From Pyrinomonadaceae bacterium (lineage in GTDB: Bacteria; Acidobacteriota; Blastocatellia; Pyrinomonadales; Pyrinomonadaceae), in assembly GCA_026786155.1 (NCBI GenBank), contig JAJAYR010000420.1, forward strand, positions 1 to 22,179: a stretch of DNA of 22,179 bases, written 5' to 3'. Below the pieces are notes generated by a model, which was given only the letters and a program-made list of their open reading frames with translations, was not told the DNA's origin and did not search any database. The position numbers were made by a program, and so were the translations under genes. Numbering within the stretch: position 1 is the first letter of the stretch; each line of letters opens with the position of its first letter. Below, one piece after another: positions 7,501 to 13,924 of this stretch.

Positions 7501-7642
7501 CGCCGTAACGCTCGCCGAAGGAAAATCTTTGGGCGAGGCGTTAAGCGACGCCCGAAGCGCGGTGGCAACGCTTGAGCCGACGAGTTCGACGTGGGGAGCT
7601 TATCAGCATTACGGCGACGCGAATACGTTATTCGTGCGCTAA
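4514..7642 (+). CDS. LCAT-like alpha/beta hydrolase fused to a CHAT protease domain
   Basis: A 1042-residue multidomain protein. Residues about 68-385 form an LCAT-like alpha/beta hydrolase: LLPGIMGSHL (P74-S79 oxyanion region), PYDWR at 146-150, nucleophile S185 in AHSMGG, and probable catalytic D344 (DGDGTVP) and H366 (EEAHGDLPNN). LCAT-like enzymes act on lipid esters. Residues about 470-640 form an alpha/beta region with GAIDAAIG at 503 and VMVGGMGDYDSFSRDDLR; it vaguely resembles the M17 aminopeptidase N-domain, a tentative match. A very basic linker (657-671) leads to a C-terminal CHAT domain with catalytic H891 (HFAGHG) and C938 (ANACFS), ending in GAGWQVDDAYAIEFARKFY. CHAT and caspase share clan CD. 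GAGG-like GAGG is absent but GAGG-equivalent GAGG is not needed: GAGGT reads as GAGG at 4504-4507, 6-7 bases before the ATG. It may be a lipase effector controlled by one or both proteases. Confidence 0.88.
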   Translation: MSAEKQMAQMDWSAVRQVLRGSKPKTRGTLDSEVDPPEQILRTYFGDENFRELRDLTHRAAETKKELGNVVLLPGIMGSHLSVVEADGDADHVWISLWRILKGDMKRLKLSADGKTNVNSEAVKATGLIGWYYARALETLQAAPFPYDWRLNVCDTADELAEFVGEKLTDGTFDKNKPVHFVAHSMGGLVVRNFIRQHRDLWNEIKGRLVMLGTPNSGSFAAVQTLMGKSSFVKTIAAALPFQSQADWFQVIDTFPGLYQLCPSKLINPEIYEPNIWDKFPDVSFAGHLQLIPKFHQDLFDTRDATVDKLRMAYIAGVGYATPSALKILDGDGGFDFDTTLDGDGTVPHLLGLLEDVPTYYVEEAHGDLPNNRAVLQAVKDILQNKQPELPTVKPVVLRSRTLRSAADDDRDFEQIEAVARLMRENQPLETEVIFDAEKKILRSLLGGSLGAKEPVSFLSEEEKTLKPKKLRVELMQGYLENAEMPLVFVGHYHNLPPTSACGAIDAAIGYQITYAQQNGMFGAQLGQLFTIPLESNVLNKKVKAVMVGGMGDYDSFSRDDLRYLVMNVSLGALALGYEGLAMVLVGTGSGRISIDRAVRSILSGVSDALERQPKGKNPPLKLALVENKTTRISQIEAALNQIEKENSIKGLDVEVSKTKSKAGKPKSKARPFFVPSDDQREVTRITIERQPELFCLSALTSSAAIPMREIPVQDFVINCLIEKLRSAQTVRDQQKYGRLLHAMVIPEDFQRFIDTNRSLVLILNTAAAAIPWEMVGFGGVSGTTNFGIDLRVTRQFASLSAAVPSVAPPVNNRLKVLVIADPAEEEKLRLPGARKEGESLLKFFTQMRESLKGKIDFQFETRIGHEQCDLVEILSLIFEEEFDIVHFAGHGIFDKDNQTNNGWVFGLDETNGKLKVLSAREIFRLRRVPRLVFANACFSSQIGTTEIDKPLSARETNRKLAGLAQAFFEQGIENYVGAGWQVDDAYAIEFARKFYAVTLAEGKSLGEALSDARSAVATLEPTSSTWGAYQHYGDANTLFVR

Positions 7643-7699
7643 AAATATGCCGCGAGTTAAGGATAAATAGTTGCTGATAATTTAATTTGTCAACACTGG

Positions 7700-7784
7700 T
7701 AGTTGAAAGCAAAAGCCGGGAGGCGGCGGTGTTCGCTATTAACTATCAACTATTCGCTGTTTCTTCGGTCGGAATGCCGCGCTT
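7700..7784. repeat. Heptamer palindrome downstream of the CHAT gene
   Basis: TAGTTGA (7700-7706) pairs with TCAACTA (7746-7752), and the right side reads in 7-bp words (AACTATC, AACTATT, CGCTGTT). Positions 7739-7784 repeat 3394-3440 in the same orientation. Identical blocks are TTAACTATCA, TATTCGCTGTTT, TTCGGT and TGCCGCGCTT. The rest of the 205-base gap (7643-7847) shows no gene. Confidence 0.7.
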
Positions 7785-7847
7785 TATCAACTCAATATAT
7801 TTCAACGGCGGAAGTTCCGACTTTTACGGTTTCCATAAATCTAAAGA

Positions 7848-8756
7848 CTACTTTTGGCCGAAACTTTCGATATACTTGCGCGTCGCGTCCTTCAAAAATT
7901 GGTATGACGGAATGACGTATAAAATCGGCTGCATATCGGAATATGAATAATCGGTTTTGATAACTCGTTCCAAATCGAACTGGCGGCGTTCGACATTATC
8001 GGTGAAAGCGTGTTCCAACTCGCCGAACGAAGATAAAAGTCCCGCGCCGAACGCTTTGTTTGCGCCGTTTTCTTCAATTAAACCGTATTCGACCGTGAAC
8101 CAGTAGAGCCGTCCGAGTTCTTCAAGCTGCTCGTCCGATGCGATTCTCGCGCCGTGTCCGATGAATTGCGAAAAATCGGCGAAATCTTTGTTCGTGAAAT
8201 TCGGAATATGCCCGATGGCTTCGTGAACGATGTCGGGTTCGGGCGTGTATTCGGGGCGCGAAGTGTGGCGAATATATTGGGTGCAGAGCATCGTCCGATA
8301 CGACAGCCAGCTTAAAAAAGCGCGGGTTTCGACCAAGCCTTCAATCGGCGCGAGGCGGAAATTGGAAAGTTCTTTCAAACGCTTGTTCATCTCCGACAAC
8401 TGCGGAATGCGGGTCGTCGTGATGCCGAGTTTTCGTTTCGCGTCGAGATAAAATTCGCTCGCCCGGCTTGCCTGAATTTCTTCTAACTTCGTCGCCACGA
8501 TTTGCCAGACTTTTTGTTCTTCGTCGGTGTATTCAACGTCGGTGATGTTATGAGTTTCGCGGAATTTTTTTGCTAGACCGGCGATATTGTCGCGCCGCGT
8601 TCGATATTCTTGGTCGCTCGCGCCCGGATGGTCGAGTTCCAGTTGATTGATATTTTCAAATTTTATATCACGAAATTCGGGCAAATCTTCGTCTCTGACT
8701 TCATAATTCGTCAAATTAAAAGCGGGTTCGGTCGTCGCGGTTGTTTCAGTCGGCAT
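7848..8756 (-). CDS. phhA: Phenylalanine 4-monooxygenase (aromatic amino acid hydroxylase)
   Basis: A 302-residue member of the pterin-dependent aromatic amino acid hydroxylases, which convert phenylalanine to tyrosine with O2, tetrahydropterin and non-haem iron. The 2-His-1-carboxylate iron site is intact: H178 and H183 in PDIVHEAIGHIP and E223 in YWFTVEYGL. Further family blocks are RPEYTPEPD before the first His and FGAGLLSSFGELEHA (236-250). The length fits the bacterial single-domain type, with no regulatory ACT domain. I chose ATG 8756 (MPTETT) because AGAGAGG lies about 10 bases upstream. A longer in-frame reading to 8915 would translate the intergenic palindrome and is rejected. The TAG stop is at 7848-7850. 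The divergent Lrp-type regulator is the obvious candidate controller. No pterin-4a-carbinolamine dehydratase gene is in the window. Confidence 0.94.
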   Translation of the reverse strand: MPTETTATTEPAFNLTNYEVRDEDLPEFRDIKFENINQLELDHPGASDQEYRTRRDNIAGLAKKFRETHNITDVEYTDEEQKVWQIVATKLEEIQASRASEFYLDAKRKLGITTTRIPQLSEMNKRLKELSNFRLAPIEGLVETRAFLSWLSYRTMLCTQYIRHTSRPEYTPEPDIVHEAIGHIPNFTNKDFADFSQFIGHGARIASDEQLEELGRLYWFTVEYGLIEENGANKAFGAGLLSSFGELEHAFTDNVERRQFDLERVIKTDYSYSDMQPILYVIPSYQFLKDATRKYIESFGQK

Positions 8757-9058
8757 AATTTTTTTACCTCTCTCGGTTTTGATGTTTAAGTTAAAATAAA
8801 AGTTATCGTCTAAAATCTGTCTCAAAAATCGAATTTTAAGTTTTGAGTTCAAACGCGGAACGCCCTTTGCTCCGCCCGCGAAGCGCGGCGGCAACACGCT
8901 GAAGCGTGAACTCAAAACTTTAGCGCGTTATTTTTGAAATACTTCCAACGGTCTATTTTAATCAAATGTATAATTTGTTGGAATAGGCAACTTTTGTTTT
9001 TATCGTCGAAACGATTTATATTTTAAGTTAATTTCATCTCTTCACTTTAAAATCTAAA
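8757..9058. promoter_or_regulatory. Divergent phhA/Lrp control region
   Basis: This 302-base divergent region holds the phhA ribosome-binding site next to 8757, a large palindrome (8838-8920), and a TATAAT at 8969-8974 facing the Lrp gene without a good -35 element. Around this -10 box is a nested dyad: TTCCAAC (8943-8949) with GTTGGAA (8977-8983), and inside it CAAAT (8963-8967) with ATTTG (8973-8977). This is a plausible Lrp-family operator. Autoregulation is common in the family, but no binding site is proven here. Confidence 0.4.
8838..8920. repeat. 83-bp palindromic repeat in the phhA/Lrp intergenic region
   Basis: AAGTTTTGAGTTCA (8838-8851) is the exact reverse complement of TGAACTCAAAACTT (8907-8920). 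Inside is a GC-rich secondary hairpin around CCGCCCGCG and CGCGGCGG. It is not followed by a U-tract, so it is more like a dispersed REP/MITE-type element than a terminator. It separates phhA from the Lrp promoter. Confidence 0.8.
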
Positions 9059-9505
9059 ATGATTGACGCGATTGATTGGAAAATACTTAAAGAATTACAG
9101 GAAAACGCGCGGACGAGTTTCGCTGAAATCGGTCGGCGCGTCGGTTTGACGACACCGGCGGTTATCGAACGCATCCGCAAACTCGAAGACGCGAAAATTA
9201 TTACGGGTTATCGCGCCGAAATTGACACGGCAAAAATTGGTTTGCCGATTACGGCGTTTATTCGGATGAGCATTTCCGGCGTTGATTATTCGCGCATTAT
9301 CGAAGTCGCGGAAAAGTCGGCGGAGGTTTTGGAATGTCATCGCGGCACGGGCGGCGATTCATTTATCTTGAAAGTCGCCGTCTCGGATGTCGAACATTTG
9401 CAGAATCTGATTGATAAATTAACGCCTTACGGCATCACGACGACTTCGATTGTGCTTTCGTCGCCGGTCAAACGGCGCGTTATCGAGCCGCACAAAAAAA
9501 CTTAA
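9059..9505 (+). CDS. Lrp/AsnC family transcriptional regulator
   Basis: A 148-residue Lrp/AsnC (feast/famine) regulator. Residues 1-62 are the winged HTH: MIDAIDWKILKELQENAR, FAEIGRRVGLTTPAVIERI as the DNA-reading helices, then LEDAKIITGYRAEID. Residues about 65-140 are the RAM ligand-binding domain, including ECHRGTGGDSFILKVAV, with its glycine turn where amino-acid ligands bind at dimer interfaces. Such proteins form octamers and respond to amino acids. Its position divergent from phenylalanine hydroxylase suggests that it senses an aromatic amino acid and controls phhA; this is an inference from context. The ATG at 9059 gives the standard family N-terminus, though no clear Shine-Dalgarno sequence is present. 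The next gene follows after 59 bases. Confidence 0.93.
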   Translation: MIDAIDWKILKELQENARTSFAEIGRRVGLTTPAVIERIRKLEDAKIITGYRAEIDTAKIGLPITAFIRMSISGVDYSRIIEVAEKSAEVLECHRGTGGDSFILKVAVSDVEHLQNLIDKLTPYGITTTSIVLSSPVKRRVIEPHKKT

Positions 9506-9564
9506 AAACTTGCCAATCCGTGAATTTGCATCTAAAGTCTTTTCCAGAATGCGAGGCTAAACCG

Positions 9565-10287
9565 ATGAAACAATGTCCGAATTGTAAAACCACTTATACT
9601 GACGATTCACTCCAGTTTTGTTTGTCTGACGGCGCGAATTTAATTTCCGCTTCAGGTGAGGCAAACACCGTGCAGATGTCATTCGGCGGCAGCGAACCGC
9701 TGCGCGTCAACATTCCGCCGGATTCCGCGCCGACCGTTTTCGCCGTGCCGCCGATTATCCGAAATCAACCGGCAAAAAAAGGCTTCGGCTTAATCGTCGC
9801 CGGACTTTTGGGCGTGTCGCTGCTTTTGTTCGTCGGGCTAATCGCCGCCTATCTGCTGCTTCGCCCGCCAGCCAATCAATCCGTCGTTATCGCCGCCTCA
9901 CCGACACCGACCGCTTCGCCGAATGCTTCGCCGATAGCAACGCCGAACGATGAAACGACGCGGCTCAAAGAAGAAATGGCGAATTTGAAAAAACAACTGG
10001 AAAATCAAAAACACCAAAAACAGAATCCGACCGTCGAAACCTTTACGCCGACCGCGAACAACGACAGAACGGCGCGGGCGCATTCGCCGGGCGACGGTTT
10101 TCTCGCGCTTCGCAGCCAACCGAGTTCGGAAACCGGCTACCGAATCGCCAAAATTCCGCACGGCGCGGCGTTGACGGTTCTCGGTTGTCCGAAATCTTCC
10201 AACGTCGGAAAAATGCCCGGTCGCTGGTGTCAGGTAAATTACAACGGGCAATCCGGTTGGGCGTTCGACAGATTTATCAGTTTTTAA
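9565..10287 (+). CDS. Zinc-ribbon, single-pass membrane protein with C-terminal SH3 domain
   Basis: A 240-residue protein of unknown role. The N-terminus is a short zinc-ribbon-like motif, CPNC at 4-7 and FCLSDG around C19, with three cysteines and an aspartate where a fourth ligand would be. A Pro-rich stretch follows, then one transmembrane helix (about 74-99) and a Pro/Thr/Ser-rich linker (110-128). A short coiled coil comes next (about 129-152), and a bacterial SH3-like domain (about 172-240) ends in GQSGWAFDRFI. This suggests an inside zinc ribbon and an outside SH3 domain that could bind peptidoglycan or peptide. I chose ATG 9565 over the upstream GTG at 9520 because GAGG lies about 9 bases before it and the zinc ribbon starts at once. 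The name describes domains only. Confidence 0.8.
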   Translation: MKQCPNCKTTYTDDSLQFCLSDGANLISASGEANTVQMSFGGSEPLRVNIPPDSAPTVFAVPPIIRNQPAKKGFGLIVAGLLGVSLLLFVGLIAAYLLLRPPANQSVVIAASPTPTASPNASPIATPNDETTRLKEEMANLKKQLENQKHQKQNPTVETFTPTANNDRTARAHSPGDGFLALRSQPSSETGYRIAKIPHGAALTVLGCPKSSNVGKMPGRWCQVNYNGQSGWAFDRFISF

Positions 10288-10390
10288 GTTCGTAAAAATC
10301 GGCAGCCCGTTTTTCAAATTCGGTTTAATCATTGATAAAAGTTACGCGGTTGAACAAAGAAAAATTAAAACGCCGCCGACGGTCAGCAAT

Positions 10391-10495
10391 TTTTTACTTT
10401 GTTCAGCAGCGGATAGTTTTTAGCTGACAGCGAACAACGCCGCTCCATAACTGTTCATTGTTCGCTTTTAACTGTTCGCTGTGGAACAGTAAAAA
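10391..10495. repeat. Heptamer palindrome upstream of the glycosyltransferase gene
   Basis: Outer arms TTTTTAC-TT-TGTTC (10391-10404) and GAACAGTAAAAA (10484-10495) pair with a 2-base bulge. An inner perfect stem is AGCGAACAA (10429-10437) with TTGTTCGCT (10458-10466). The words AACTGTT, CATTGTT, CGCTTTT, AACTGTT and CGCTGTG run in 7-bp phase. CGCTTTTAACT (10463-10473) also occurs at 3389-3399. The rest of the 307-base gap (10288-10594) shows no gene. A possible -35 TTGACC (10553) and TAAAAT (10581) are too far apart (22 bases) to call a promoter. Confidence 0.75.
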
Positions 10496-10594
10496 CACCG
10501 TTTTAATCATCGAACTTATTTTAACCGCAAACTCCTAATTGATTTTCATCGGTTGACCTTTAACTTGCTAACTTTTACCCTAAAATTTCGTTTA

Positions 10595-12844
10595 ATGTTG
10601 CGCGGAAAACACAAACCGATGATAAAAAAAATGCTCAAGGACAATCTGCCGTTTTCCGTCAAACGATACTTCGGGAAATTAAGTGCTTCGGTTTTGCGAA
10701 TGTTTTTCCGAACTTCGAGAACGGCTTTTCAATTCTCCGCCGAAGTTCTCAATTACAGCCGACGGCACGGATTTAATCTCGAACGCGAATTGCCGCCGCC
10801 GATTGCCAATCTGATGAAAGTCGCGGAATCGTCAGCTTTTTTAAACCCGTTCGGCGTGAGCGATTTTCTACTGCTGACCGCCCGTCGAGAAACGAATGCC
10901 GCGCCGGAAACAATCGAAACTTCGATTATTATTCCCGTCTTTAACAAAGCGGAATTCACCTTTGAATGTCTGCGTTCGCTTTTTCGTGAAATTGATTTGA
11001 CCGAAAACGAAATTATCGTCGTGGACAACGCTTCGACCGACGAAACAGCGCGAATGCTGGCGCAGTTCGGAAATCGTGTGCGCGTCATTCGCAACGCCGG
11101 GAACCTCGGTTTTGTCGAAGCGTGCAATCTGGGCGCGGGCGCGGCGCGGGGCAAATTTCTGGTTTTTCTGAATAACGACACGATTGTTCAGCCCGCTTGG
11201 TTGAGTTCGCTGGTTGAAACCATCGAAGCGGACGAAACCGTCGGCGCGGTTGGCTCGATGCTGATTTTCCCCGACGGACGACTTCAGGAAGCGGGCGGAA
11301 TCGTCTGGAACGACGGCACGGCGCATCTTTACGGTTACGGCGAATCGCCCGAAGATAGGCAGTTTAATTTCCGGCGCGAAGTTGATTATTGTTCGGGCGC
11401 GTCGCTTTTCATCAGCAAAGATTTATTCGATTCGTTCGGCGGTTTCGATATGCGCTACGCTCCGGCTTACTACGAAGATACGGATTTGTGTATGAGCGTT
11501 CGCGCCGCAAATCTCAAGGTCGTTTTTCAGCCGCTTTCTAAAGTGATTCATTTTGAAGGCGCAACGGCGGGACGCAGCACCAACACGGGTTACAAGCGTT
11601 TTCAGGAAATCAACAGCCGGAAATTTTTCGACAAATGGCGTGAAGTTTTGGAGCGTGAACATTTCGCGCCGGGCAACGTCGAAGCGGCATCGAATCGCTC
11701 ACGGAAACCGAAAATTCTCGTCGCTTTTACCGAAATTCCGAAACCCGACCACGATTCGGGCAACGTCCGAATGGTCGCTATTTTGAAAACGCTCGCCAAA
11801 GATTACCGCGTCGTGCTGACGTTTATTTACAAACGTCCCGACGATGCCGAATACGAACGACAGTTGGGCAATATCGGCGTGGAAACAGTTTGGGTGGTTG
11901 ATTTAGACCGCCGATTCAAACGTGAAAAGTTTGATTTTGGGCTGTTGTGTTATCCGCACGTCGCCTATTACTTTTATCCGACTTTCAAGCGGATGTTTCC
12001 CGCCGCCAAAATAATTTTCGATACGGTTGACGTTCATTTCGTCCGGCTGATGCGCGAATTTGAACTGACCGGCGACCGGCGATTCGCCAAAGATGCGAAA
12101 CGGCATAAAAAAATCGAAACGAATTTGGCAAACGCCGCCGACCAGGTTTGGTGCGTCACCGAAGACGATAAAAAGAATTTGCAGGCGGCTGCGCCGAATG
12201 CGAAAATCGAGATTGTGCCGAACATTCACCGGCTTTACCAGCGCGGCGAACCGTTTGCGGCGCGAAAGGATTTATTGTTTATCGGCAATTTCGGGCATCG
12301 CCCGAACGCCGACGCGGTTTATTATTTCTTGAAGGAAATTTTTCCGCGCGTCTTGAAAAAATTGCCCGACCTGCGATTTCGTATCGTCGGCAGCCACGCC
12401 CCGCCGGAGATTTTCGCGCTCGATTCGGAAAATGTCCGCGTCGAAGGTTTTGTGCCGAACATCGAACCGCTTTTTGAAACGTGCCGCGTGTTTGTCGCGC
12501 CGCTGCGCTACGGCGCGGGAATGAAGGGCAAAATCGGACAGGCGTTGTCGTTCGGCTTGCCGACGGTAACGACGAGCGTCGGCGCGGAAGGAATGAATCT
12601 GACGAACGAGCGCGAAGTTTTAATCGCCGACGCGCCCGAAGCCTTCGCCGCCGAAATCTGCCGCGTTTATGAAGATGAAAAATTATGGCAGACGCTTTCC
12701 GACGAAGGATTTAATTTTATAAAAAATAATTTTTCCCCGAAAATCGTCGAAGAACAAATTCAAAACGCTTTGCAAAAAGTTAGCGCGTCTGAATTGCCCG
12801 CACCGGCGGTCGAATACGCCGCGTCAAACCGAGAAAAAATTTGA
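10595..12844 (+). CDS. Bifunctional GT2-GT4 glycosyltransferase
   Basis: A 749-residue fusion of two glycosyltransferases, probably adding successive sugars to a cell-surface glycan. An N-terminal extension (1-105) precedes a GT-A fold family 2 domain (about 108-340): TSIIIPVFNKAEF, IIVVDNASTDET, NNDT with the metal-binding D195, and YEDTDL at 293-298 as the likely catalytic acidic motif. The second half (about 370-735) is a GT-B family 4 type domain: KILVAFTEIPKPDHDSGNVR, IFDTVDVHF, LLFIGNFGHRPNADAV, RIVGSHAPPEI and FVAPLRYGAGMKGKIGQALS. The start is uncertain: ATG 10595, ATG 10619, ATG 10631 or TTG 10553 are all in frame without strong Shine-Dalgarno sequences. The stop TGA overlaps the TTG start of the ABC permease, so these two genes are translationally coupled and belong to one glycan assembly and export locus. 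Confidence 0.9.
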   Translation: MLRGKHKPMIKKMLKDNLPFSVKRYFGKLSASVLRMFFRTSRTAFQFSAEVLNYSRRHGFNLERELPPPIANLMKVAESSAFLNPFGVSDFLLLTARRETNAAPETIETSIIIPVFNKAEFTFECLRSLFREIDLTENEIIVVDNASTDETARMLAQFGNRVRVIRNAGNLGFVEACNLGAGAARGKFLVFLNNDTIVQPAWLSSLVETIEADETVGAVGSMLIFPDGRLQEAGGIVWNDGTAHLYGYGESPEDRQFNFRREVDYCSGASLFISKDLFDSFGGFDMRYAPAYYEDTDLCMSVRAANLKVVFQPLSKVIHFEGATAGRSTNTGYKRFQEINSRKFFDKWREVLEREHFAPGNVEAASNRSRKPKILVAFTEIPKPDHDSGNVRMVAILKTLAKDYRVVLTFIYKRPDDAEYERQLGNIGVETVWVVDLDRRFKREKFDFGLLCYPHVAYYFYPTFKRMFPAAKIIFDTVDVHFVRLMREFELTGDRRFAKDAKRHKKIETNLANAADQVWCVTEDDKKNLQAAAPNAKIEIVPNIHRLYQRGEPFAARKDLLFIGNFGHRPNADAVYYFLKEIFPRVLKKLPDLRFRIVGSHAPPEIFALDSENVRVEGFVPNIEPLFETCRVFVAPLRYGAGMKGKIGQALSFGLPTVTTSVGAEGMNLTNEREVLIADAPEAFAAEICRVYEDEKLWQTLSDEGFNFIKNNFSPKIVEEQIQNALQKVSASELPAPAVEYAASNREKI

Positions 12845-13701
12845 GTATCAATCAACCGTCCGCTGCCGGGAATTCTCCGCGACCTGACGAAATCACAAAA
12901 ATCGAACCGGCGAAGTGGCGCAATGTTTTCGCGTGGCGCGAGTTTTGGAGTTACCGCGAACTGCTTTATTTTTTGACTTGGCGCGATGTCAAAGTGCGTT
13001 ACCGGCAAACGGCAATCGGCGTTTTATGGGCGATTTTGCAGCCGGTTTTGACGACCGCGATTTTTACGATTATTTTCAGCCGTTTTGCGCGGTTTGAATC
13101 TTTGCAGATTTCCTATCCGCTTTTTGCCCTGAGCGGTTTGTTGATTTGGTTGTATGTCAATAATTCCGTAACTCTGGCGAGCAACAGTTTAGTCGGCAAT
13201 ACAAATCTGGTGACGAAAATCTATTTCCCGCGCTTGATTGTGCCGACGGCGGCGACCTTTTCCGGCTTGATTGATTTGGCGTTGAGTTTTGTCATTCTCG
13301 TCGGTTTAATGATTTACTACGGCGTAAATTTAACTTTTCAAATTTTGTTAGCACCGCTTTTTGTTGTTTTGGCAATTTTGCTGGCAATCAGTTTCGGAAC
13401 GCTTTTTTCCGCGCTCAACGTGCGTTTCCGCGATGTGAAATTCGCGCTGCCATTTTTTTTGCAGATTTGGATGTTCCTGTCGCCGATTTTTTACCCGTCG
13501 GATATTTTGCCGGAAAAATGGCGCGTCGCGTTTGCTCTTAATCCGCTGACGGGAATTTTGCAGGGCTTTCGCGCTTCCATGTTCGGCGGAAGTTTCGATT
13601 GGTTTTCGATTGGCGCGGCGGTGGTTTTGACGTTTGCTCTGGCTGGCGTTTCGTTTTTTGTTTTCAAACGAATGGAAGACGATTTTGCAGATTTGATTTA
13701 G
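12841..13701 (+). CDS. ABC-2 type polysaccharide/glycan export permease (Wzm-like)
   Basis: A 286-residue integral membrane permease of the O-antigen/polyol-phosphate exporter type. The conserved cytoplasmic lead-in, WREFWSYRELLYFLTWRDVK followed by VRYRQTAIGVLWAILQP, is at about 30-68. Six hydrophobic segments follow, with LTTAIFTIIFSRFARF and PLFALSGLLIWLYVNN among the first. The later PFFLQIWMFLSPIFYPSDILP and LNPLTGILQGFRASMFGG are hallmarks of the family. It would pair with the Wzt-like ATPase at 13925. The start is a TTG (12841) in a 4-base TTGA overlap with the previous stop; no ATG in this frame fits the conserved N-terminus, so the non-ATG start is favoured. Permease and ATPase genes usually abut, but here a palindromic repeat separates them by 223 bases. 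Confidence 0.92.
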   Translation: MSINQPSAAGNSPRPDEITKIEPAKWRNVFAWREFWSYRELLYFLTWRDVKVRYRQTAIGVLWAILQPVLTTAIFTIIFSRFARFESLQISYPLFALSGLLIWLYVNNSVTLASNSLVGNTNLVTKIYFPRLIVPTAATFSGLIDLALSFVILVGLMIYYGVNLTFQILLAPLFVVLAILLAISFGTLFSALNVRFRDVKFALPFFLQIWMFLSPIFYPSDILPEKWRVAFALNPLTGILQGFRASMFGGSFDWFSIGAAVVLTFALAGVSFFVFKRMEDDFADLI

Positions 13702-13771
13702 CAAATTGTTAATCGGAAGACATTTCACAACTAACGATTTACAATTAACTGGTGGCTGAGCGCAATTAAAT

Positions 13772-13900
13772 TCGTGTTCAATAAAGGTTTAACGATTCGG
13801 AGTAGATGATAACTGAGAGATGATAACTGAGAAATTCGGACGGCGGTTTTATCTATCAACTGTCATCTATTAACTATCATCTATTCCGAATCGTTCTTGA
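13772..13900. repeat. Heptamer palindrome between the permease and ATPase genes
   Basis: AACGATTCGGA (13791-13801) and TCCGAATCGTT (13885-13895) are perfect inverted repeats. Inside, the left arm has two copies of a 14-base unit (GAGATGATAACTGA) and the right arm has the units AACTGTCATCTATT and AACTATCATCTATT, i.e. pairs of 7-bp words. Further out, CGTGTTCAA and TTGAAACACG pair imperfectly. An 18-base stretch, 13877-13894, occurs again at 16965-16982. Confidence 0.8.
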
Positions 13901-13924
13901 AACACGCTCACCCTTTATTTAACT

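Noticed and set aside
8757..8915. N-terminal extension of phenylalanine hydroxylase
   Set aside because: It is translated from the intergenic palindrome 8838-8920 and lacks family similarity. ATG 8756 has a good ribosome-binding site.
9520..9564. Upstream GTG start of the zinc-ribbon protein
   Set aside because: The 15 extra residues precede the usual MKxCPxC start, and a GAGG ribosome-binding site fits ATG 9565.
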